This document shows positions 5,934 to 9,299 of a DNA stretch of 9,299 nt, one piece after another. The position numbers and the translations under genes are program-made. The DNA is from Candidatus Niyogiibacteriota bacterium (GTDB lineage Bacteria; Patescibacteriota; Minisyncoccia; HO2-45-28). Numbering within the stretch: position 1 is the stretch's first letter; the number at the start of each line of letters is the position of its first letter. The DNA lies in the NCBI GenBank assembly GCA_016177385.1, contig JACOVJ010000084.1, positions 1 to 9,299 of the forward strand, given 5' to 3'. Below the pieces are notes generated by a model. The model ran no database searches, had not been told where the DNA came from, and worked only from the letters and a program-made list of their open reading frames with translations.

Positions 5934-6899
5934 ATGGAAATAAAAATCGTTCTGCCATCGCGTCCGCGCATCGTCCTTGAAGAGGGCGACAAGGGCGTGT
6001 ACGAAATTGACGGACTGTATCCGGGGTACGGACCGACGCTCGGCAATAGTTTGCGCCGGGTCCTGTTGTCGTCGCTTCCGGGCGCCGCGGTGACGCGCGT
6101 GCGGATCGAAGGCGTCTCACACGAATTCTCGACCTTGTCCGGCGTGAAGGAAGATGTCATTGCCATTCTTTTGAATGTCAAAAAATTGCGTTTTCGTATG
6201 ACGGGCGACGTTCCGCAGACCGTGTCGCTTAAAGCCAAAGGCGCAAAAGTGTTCAAAGCAAAAGACCTGCATGTGCCGGGACAGGTCGAGGTCGGGAATC
6301 CCGATCAGGTCATCGCGACGCTGACCGAAAAAGACGCGGTATTGAACATTGATTTTACGGTCGAGCGCGGTCTGGGATATGTTCCGCGCGCCGCGCTCTC
6401 GCGCGAAAAGGCCGCCATCGGCGAGATCATTCTCGATGCTTTTTTCACGCCGGTCCGGCGCGTCAATTATGAAGTGGAGGATATGCGTATCGGCGATCGC
6501 ACGGACTTCAATCGCCTGCGCTTGACCATTCAGACCGATGATACGATCACGCCGCGCGAGGCGCTCGATGGGGCGATCCGCATCATGATCGACCAGCTGA
6601 AAGCCATTGTCGGGTTTCAGGAACCCGAAGTAGAGGCCGCTCCCGCAGTACCCGAAGCCGCAGAGGAGAAAAGCGAGCCCGGCGGCGCGGACGCGGAAGA
6701 CAAGAATAAGATCCGCGTGGAAGAGCTTGATATTCCCTCGCGAGTTGCGAATGCCCTGTCCGAGGCCTCGATCCGTACGGTCGGGGGGCTTATCCGCCGG
6801 TCGGGCGAGGACTTAAAAGAGATCGAAGGCATTGGCGAGAAAGCCGTGGACGAGATAAAAGAGGCGCTTGGTAAACTCGGGCTTTCTCTGAAGGACTAA
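5934..6899 (+). CDS. rpoA: DNA-directed RNA polymerase subunit alpha
   Basis: 321 residues. The N-terminal domain (about 1-222) dimerises and nucleates the core enzyme; the motif GPTLGNSLRRVLLSSLPG is diagnostic. An acidic Ala/Glu/Pro linker (about 223-250) follows, then a complete C-terminal domain with helix-hairpin-helix (IPSRVANALSEASIRTVGGL, EGIGEKAVDEIKEAL). R270 and N273 align with E. coli R265 and N268, the residues that contact UP-element DNA and activators, so alpha-CTD functions are probably kept. The start is 13 bases after the rpsD stop, preceded by an AT-rich TACATTTTAATCT and no Shine-Dalgarno. Ends with TAA nine bases before rplQ. Confidence 0.98.
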   Translation: MEIKIVLPSRPRIVLEEGDKGVYEIDGLYPGYGPTLGNSLRRVLLSSLPGAAVTRVRIEGVSHEFSTLSGVKEDVIAILLNVKKLRFRMTGDVPQTVSLKAKGAKVFKAKDLHVPGQVEVGNPDQVIATLTEKDAVLNIDFTVERGLGYVPRAALSREKAAIGEIILDAFFTPVRRVNYEVEDMRIGDRTDFNRLRLTIQTDDTITPREALDGAIRIMIDQLKAIVGFQEPEVEAAPAVPEAAEEKSEPGGADAEDKNKIRVEELDIPSRVANALSEASIRTVGGLIRRSGEDLKEIEGIGEKAVDEIKEALGKLGLSLKD

Positions 6900-6908
6900 T
6901 TCACCATC

Positions 6909-7256
6909 ATGCGGCACAAAAAACAAGGTCGGAAATTCGGTCTGGAAAAGAATGAGCGCAAGGCCTTTTTGAATGGCCTCGTGCGTAGTTTCGTTTTGCA
7001 TGGCCGCATCGAGACGACCCTGCCGCGCGCCAAAGAGACCCAGCGCCTGACGGAGCGTCTGCTCACGACCGCGCGCAAAGGGACGCTGGCGGCGCGGCGG
7101 AGCGCTCTACGCATCCTCGGGCCCGAGGAGACGAAAAAACTCTTTGAATTGGCACCCAAATACGCGACGCGTCCGGGCGGCTATACGCGCATTACAAAGA
7201 TCCGCGCGCGCTCGCACGATCGTGCGACCATGGCCGCGCTTGAATTCGTTGAGTGA
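6909..7256 (+). CDS. rplQ: 50S ribosomal protein L17 (bL17)
   Basis: 115 residues, normal for the family. bL17 lies near the peptide exit tunnel. Diagnostic segments are MRHKKQGRKFGLEKNERKAF, HGRIETTLPRAKE, and the closing RPGGYTRITKIRARSHDRATMAALEFVE. Position directly after rpoA is universal in bacteria with this operon. An AAGGA sequence occurs upstream but about 14 bases from the ATG, too far to be an ordinary Shine-Dalgarno. The stop TGA (7254-7256) overlaps a possible GTG start of rplM. Confidence 0.97.
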   Translation: MRHKKQGRKFGLEKNERKAFLNGLVRSFVLHGRIETTLPRAKETQRLTERLLTTARKGTLAARRSALRILGPEETKKLFELAPKYATRPGGYTRITKIRARSHDRATMAALEFVE

Positions 7257-7261
7257 ATACC

Positions 7262-7627
7262 ATGCCCGAACACATTGTAAAATCGAACGAAAAAGTTTCG
7301 GTGGATGTCGCGGGCCTTGCGGTGGGACGGGCGGCGAGCGCGATCGCGGTAAAACTGCGCGGCAAGGACCGCGCCACATTCCTGCGCCACATTGCCCGCG
7401 CTGTTACGGTCGAGGTGAAAAATGCGGACAAAATGAAAGTCACCCTGCGTAAGCGCGCCGGAAAAATATATACGCGCTACACGGGTTATCCGGGAGGGCT
7501 CCGGAAAGAGCGCTTGGGCGACGTATTTGCGAAGGATCCTCGCGAGGTCTTGCGGCGCGCCGTATGGGGCATGCTTCCGAAAAACAAGCTGCGCCGGATC
7601 TTTATAAAGCATTTAACGTTTGCGTAA
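7262..7627 (+). CDS. rplM: 50S ribosomal protein L13 (uL13), short form
   Basis: 121 residues from ATG 7262, against about 142 in E. coli. uL13 is an early 23S rRNA binder needed for 50S assembly. Recognised by DVAGLAVGRAASAIAVKLRGKD, the TRYTGYPGGLRKERLGDVF segment and the near-invariant VLRRAVWGMLPKNKLRR. The N-terminal strand that normally precedes the WYVIDA motif is shortened and WYVIDA itself is changed to VSVDVA. A GTG at 7253 overlapping the rplQ stop would add three residues; ATG is preferred because it is the commoner start. Ends TAA, 17 bases before rpsI. The rplM-rpsI pair is conserved in nearly all bacteria. Confidence 0.95.
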   Translation: MPEHIVKSNEKVSVDVAGLAVGRAASAIAVKLRGKDRATFLRHIARAVTVEVKNADKMKVTLRKRAGKIYTRYTGYPGGLRKERLGDVFAKDPREVLRRAVWGMLPKNKLRRIFIKHLTFA

Positions 7628-7644
7628 CAGATCAATTTTTAACT

Positions 7645-8166
7645 ATGCCGGTCCGCAAAACCAAAGTAAAAGAAGTGAAAAAAGAGGAAGCCGCACTCGC
7701 TCCGGTCGCGGTTCTTGAGCCAACACCGGTCATCGAGCCGGCGGCAGGAGGCGAGACGCCGGTTTTGGTGCGTTCCATCAAAGAGGGATATGTAAAGGCC
7801 GTCGGACGACGCAAAACATCGCGCGCGTCGGCACGTATCGCGAGCGGCAAAAGCATTACGGTGAACGGCAAGGATTACAAAGAGTATTTTCCGACCGAAG
7901 AACTGCGCCTGCATGTGGAAGCACCGTTCAAGGCGTTAAAACTCACCGATAAGTTTTCGGTTTCCGTTCTTGTCGAAGGCGGCGGAATTCATTCACAAGC
8001 GGAAGCGGTGCGGCATGCTATTTCGCGAGCACTCGTGCGCCACGAGCCGGAATTGCGCAAAACGTTGAAACGGCTCGGCTTTTTGAAACGCGATCCGCGC
8101 GCCAAAGAGCGCCGCAAGTTCGGCCTGAAAAAGGCCCGCAAAGCTCCGCAATGGGCCAAGAGGTAA
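7645..8166 (+). CDS. rpsI: 30S ribosomal protein S9 (uS9) with N-terminal extension
   Basis: 173 residues from ATG 7645. The uS9 core begins near residue 48 (YVKAVGRRKTSRASAR) and runs through the GGGIHSQAEAVRHAISRAL segment to the C-terminus FGLKKARKAPQWAKR, whose last Lys-Arg contacts P-site tRNA. The first 46 or so residues are an extension absent from the 130-residue E. coli protein: a short Lys-rich start and then a Pro/Ala/Glu/Val stretch likely to be flexible. An earlier in-frame ATG at 7564 lies inside rplM and is rejected. The leader TAACA-GATCAATTTTTAACT lacks a Shine-Dalgarno. This is the last gene before the operon terminator. Confidence 0.96.
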   Translation: MPVRKTKVKEVKKEEAALAPVAVLEPTPVIEPAAGGETPVLVRSIKEGYVKAVGRRKTSRASARIASGKSITVNGKDYKEYFPTEELRLHVEAPFKALKLTDKFSVSVLVEGGGIHSQAEAVRHAISRALVRHEPELRKTLKRLGFLKRDPRAKERRKFGLKKARKAPQWAKR

Positions 8167-8219
8167 TCCTCGCAGGTCCCGAGTATCCCCGAGGGGCAAA
8201 ACGGTAATACGGAAAAAGA

Positions 8220-8250
8220 AAACCCGCCCTCATTGTTTGGGGGCGGGTTT
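8220..8250. terminator. Bidirectional hairpin terminator between convergent genes
   Basis: AAACCCGCCC (8220-8229) pairs perfectly with GGGCGGGTTT (8241-8250), giving a 10-bp stem with an 11-nt loop. It lies 53 bases past rpsI on the plus strand and four bases past the stop of the minus-strand gene. Read on the minus strand the stem is followed by TTTTCTTTTTCC, a good U-tract; on the plus strand by the weaker TTTGGTGTT. It probably ends transcription from both sides. Confidence 0.8.
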
Positions 8251-8254
8251 GGTG

Positions 8255-8461
8255 TTAGCGCAAATGCAAAGCTTCGAGGGTTTGAAAAAAATCCCGGCTC
8301 ATGCATTGTCTGAAGGTGGCATCGGTGGTGGACAAATTGTAACGATACCGATAATCATTGCACTGAAAAATGCCCAGGAGGCCGACTCCCGATAGAACGA
8401 ACACGGAACTCATGGAGAGGATGAACACCGCTATGAAAAAGAACGAAAGACAGTTTTTCAT
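8255..8461 (-). CDS. Small single-pass membrane protein, unknown function
   Basis: A 68-residue protein I do not recognise. A hydrophobic segment covers residues 5-32 (LSFFFIAVFILSMSSVFVL continuing to GVGLLGIF), after MKNC. A polar 36-residue tail follows, with Cys34, Cys53 and several Tyr/Arg. It could be a membrane anchor with the tail outside, or a secreted peptide with an uncleaved signal. Three features argue that it is real: an excellent Shine-Dalgarno (AAAGGAG, then AAACTCC before the ATG at 8461), a terminator directly after its stop, and a promoter-like pair upstream. It is the only minus-strand gene seen and diverges from hrcA. No lipobox is convincing. It could be stress-related, but that is inferred only from its neighbour. 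Confidence 0.6.
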   Translation of the reverse strand: MKNCLSFFFIAVFILSMSSVFVLSGVGLLGIFQCNDYRYRYNLSTTDATFRQCMSRDFFQTLEALHLR

Positions 8462-8467
8462 GGAGTT

Positions 8468-8475
8468 TCTCCTTT
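8468..8475 (-). promoter_or_regulatory. Strong Shine-Dalgarno of the small minus-strand gene
   Basis: On the minus strand AAAGGAG stands seven bases before the ATG at 8461, complementary to the anti-Shine-Dalgarno core. It decides the start of this gene. It stands out because the ribosomal genes in the same window have no such signal. Confidence 0.65.
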
Positions 8476-8502
8476 GGAGAAAGGGTTGTCAAAACCACCC
8501 GC

Positions 8503-8530
8503 AGTATGATGGTTTATAGATTTTTGTCAA
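8503..8530 (-). promoter_or_regulatory. Predicted promoter of the small minus-strand gene
   Basis: On the minus strand a perfect TTGACA (8530-8525) is followed after 16 bp by CATACT (8508-8503), which matches the -10 consensus at 4 of 6 positions. Transcription would begin near 8496, giving a leader of about 35 bases that contains the Shine-Dalgarno. The -35 lies seven bp from the CIRCE operator, so HrcA bound there might affect it. A second TTGACA at 8492-8487 has no matching -10. Confidence 0.45.
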
Positions 8531-8537
8531 GCTATAA

Positions 8538-8564
8538 TTAGCACTCTTGACACGAGAGTGCTAA
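8538..8564. promoter_or_regulatory. CIRCE operator (HrcA binding site)
   Basis: TTAGCACTC (8538-8546), nine spacer bases, GAGTGCTAA (8556-8564): a perfect match to the consensus CIRCE inverted repeat bound by HrcA. The spacer contains TTGACA, the -35 of the hrcA promoter, so bound repressor would block RNA polymerase directly. This implies autoregulation of the heat-shock operon. Confidence 0.97.
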
Positions 8565-8574
8565 TTTTTATAAT
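8547..8574 (+). promoter_or_regulatory. Consensus sigma70 promoter of hrcA, overlapping CIRCE
   Basis: TTGACA (8547-8552) and TATAAT (8569-8574), both exact consensus, are separated by 16 bp. The start of transcription would be near 8581, two bases before the hrcA ATG at 8583. The transcript would be leaderless or nearly so, and the GGGGGT before the ATG would lie outside the mRNA. Confidence 0.85.
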
Positions 8575-8582
8575 GGGGGTAT

Positions 8583-9287
8583 ATGATGGTACAGGCGCTT
8601 GAACCGCGGGAGGAGAGAATCCTCGATTATATCGTCCGACTCTACGTCCGGCGCGCGGAGCCGGTGGCATCCTCCGATGTCCGCAGGGGGCTTCGTTTGA
8701 AAGAGAGTCCGGCGACCGTCCGCAATATCTTGGCGGAGCTCGATGAAGATGGATTTTTGGACCAGCCGTACACGTCTGCAGGGCGCATCCCGACGGATCA
8801 AGCGTACCGGTATTTTGTGGATTATATAATCCCGCAGCAATCTTTTTTGAGGGTCTCACAGAGCGCCTCGGCGCGAGTGGGAGCGCTGGCGCACCAGCGC
8901 CAGACAGCGATCCTCAAAAGAGATTGCGAAGGGATTCGCGAACTTGCGGACGCATTGGGGATGCTCGCGATCGCGATGGAGGACGACGATACGGATGCGT
9001 ATGGCCTTTCGCATTTATTGTCCCAGCCGGAGTTCCGCGAGCAGGCCGCCGTACAACGCATCGCGCATTTGGTGGACCACGCGGAGGAGGTTTTCGGCGC
9101 GTATCGCGATACCGGAGAGCGGGTATTCATCGGACAGGAAAATCCTGTGCGCGAGGCGGAAGATTGCAGTGTTTTTTATATATCCGATGGTAGTGGTAGT
9201 GCTCGGCACGAAGTTTTATTGGTAGGTCCGACCCGCGTGAATTATGAGGAAGTGTCCGCGTTTATCCGTAATTTTTTCAAACCATGA
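8583..9287 (+). CDS. hrcA: Heat-inducible transcription repressor HrcA, short form
   Basis: 234 residues, against about 340 in typical HrcA. The N-terminal winged helix is well conserved: ERILDYIVRLYVRRAEPV (11-28), recognition region SPATVRNILAELDEDGFLDQP (42-62) and the wing TSAGRIPTDQAYRYFVD (64-80). HrcA dimers bind CIRCE and repress chaperone genes, with GroEL aiding folding in studied species. The remaining 150 residues keep a recognisable end of the GAF-like domain (VFIGQENP, DCSVFYISDGS), but the middle and dimerisation parts appear reduced. Two consecutive ATGs (8583, 8586) are possible starts; the choice changes one residue. The stop overlaps the next start (ATGA). CIRCE and promoter lie immediately upstream. 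Confidence 0.93.
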   Translation: MMVQALEPREERILDYIVRLYVRRAEPVASSDVRRGLRLKESPATVRNILAELDEDGFLDQPYTSAGRIPTDQAYRYFVDYIIPQQSFLRVSQSASARVGALAHQRQTAILKRDCEGIRELADALGMLAIAMEDDDTDAYGLSHLLSQPEFREQAAVQRIAHLVDHAEEVFGAYRDTGERVFIGQENPVREAEDCSVFYISDGSGSARHEVLLVGPTRVNYEEVSAFIRNFFKP

Positions 9288-9299
9288 CCACCGATAAAC
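9284..9299 (+). CDS. Start of the next gene, probably grpE (truncated by window end)
   Basis: ATG 9284 overlaps the hrcA stop as ATGA and opens MTTDK before the window ends. Five codons cannot identify a gene. In hrcA-led operons the next gene is commonly grpE, then dnaK and dnaJ, and the overlapping start suggests translational coupling. The identity is inferred from order only. Confidence 0.45.

Noticed and set aside
8886..8903. CTGGCGC-ACCA-GCGCCAG hairpin within hrcA
   Set aside because: A perfect 7-bp stem with a 4-nt loop, but inside coding sequence with no U-tract and no clear role; such GC-rich stems are expected by chance in this composition.
1..9299. CRISPR array, tRNA or rRNA gene, insertion sequence
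   Set aside because: I saw no regularly spaced direct repeats, no tRNA cloverleaf and no transposase. The only repeat-rich stretch is 5061-5305, which has inverted repeats and no transposase.

Overview
The window reads as chromosomal DNA from a Patescibacteria/CPR bacterium, most likely a fairly GC-rich Parcubacteria-type lineage. This rests on family resemblance, not on a search. Supporting signs are an alanyl-tRNA synthetase that stops right after its editing domain, a shortened HrcA, a 'baseplate J-like' single-pass membrane protein of a type I associate with CPR genomes, a small GIY-YIG protein, ribosomal proteins with CPR-like tails, and an almost total lack of Shine-Dalgarno sequences in front of the ribosomal genes. 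TAA and TGA are both used as stops, so the recoded TGA of Gracilibacteria/Absconditabacteria is excluded.

Positions 1-3845 hold the 3' part of alaS, an FtsA/PilM-type actin-like ATPase joined to it by a TAATG overlap, a small AT-rich GIY-YIG gene, and a 452-residue bitopic membrane protein. The ATPase and the bitopic protein may form a cytoplasm-to-envelope module, with the GIY-YIG gene inserted between them.

Positions 3842-8250 are a ribosomal operon: a consensus-like promoter, then infA-rpmJ-rpsM-rpsK-rpsD-rpoA-rplQ-rplM-rpsI, ending in a hairpin terminator. The genes are tightly packed except for one 245-bp gap between rpsK and rpsD. That gap is filled almost end to end with inverted repeats. 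It is either a cis-acting RNA (S4 is a classic autoregulator) or an inserted repeat element, and it is the most interesting unexplained sequence here.

Positions 8255-9299 start with a small minus-strand membrane-protein gene that has the best Shine-Dalgarno in the window. It diverges from a heat-shock repressor operon: a perfect CIRCE operator overlaps the promoter of hrcA, and the next gene (probably grpE) starts inside the hrcA stop codon. The small gene's predicted promoter lies a few bases from CIRCE, so it may share HrcA control.
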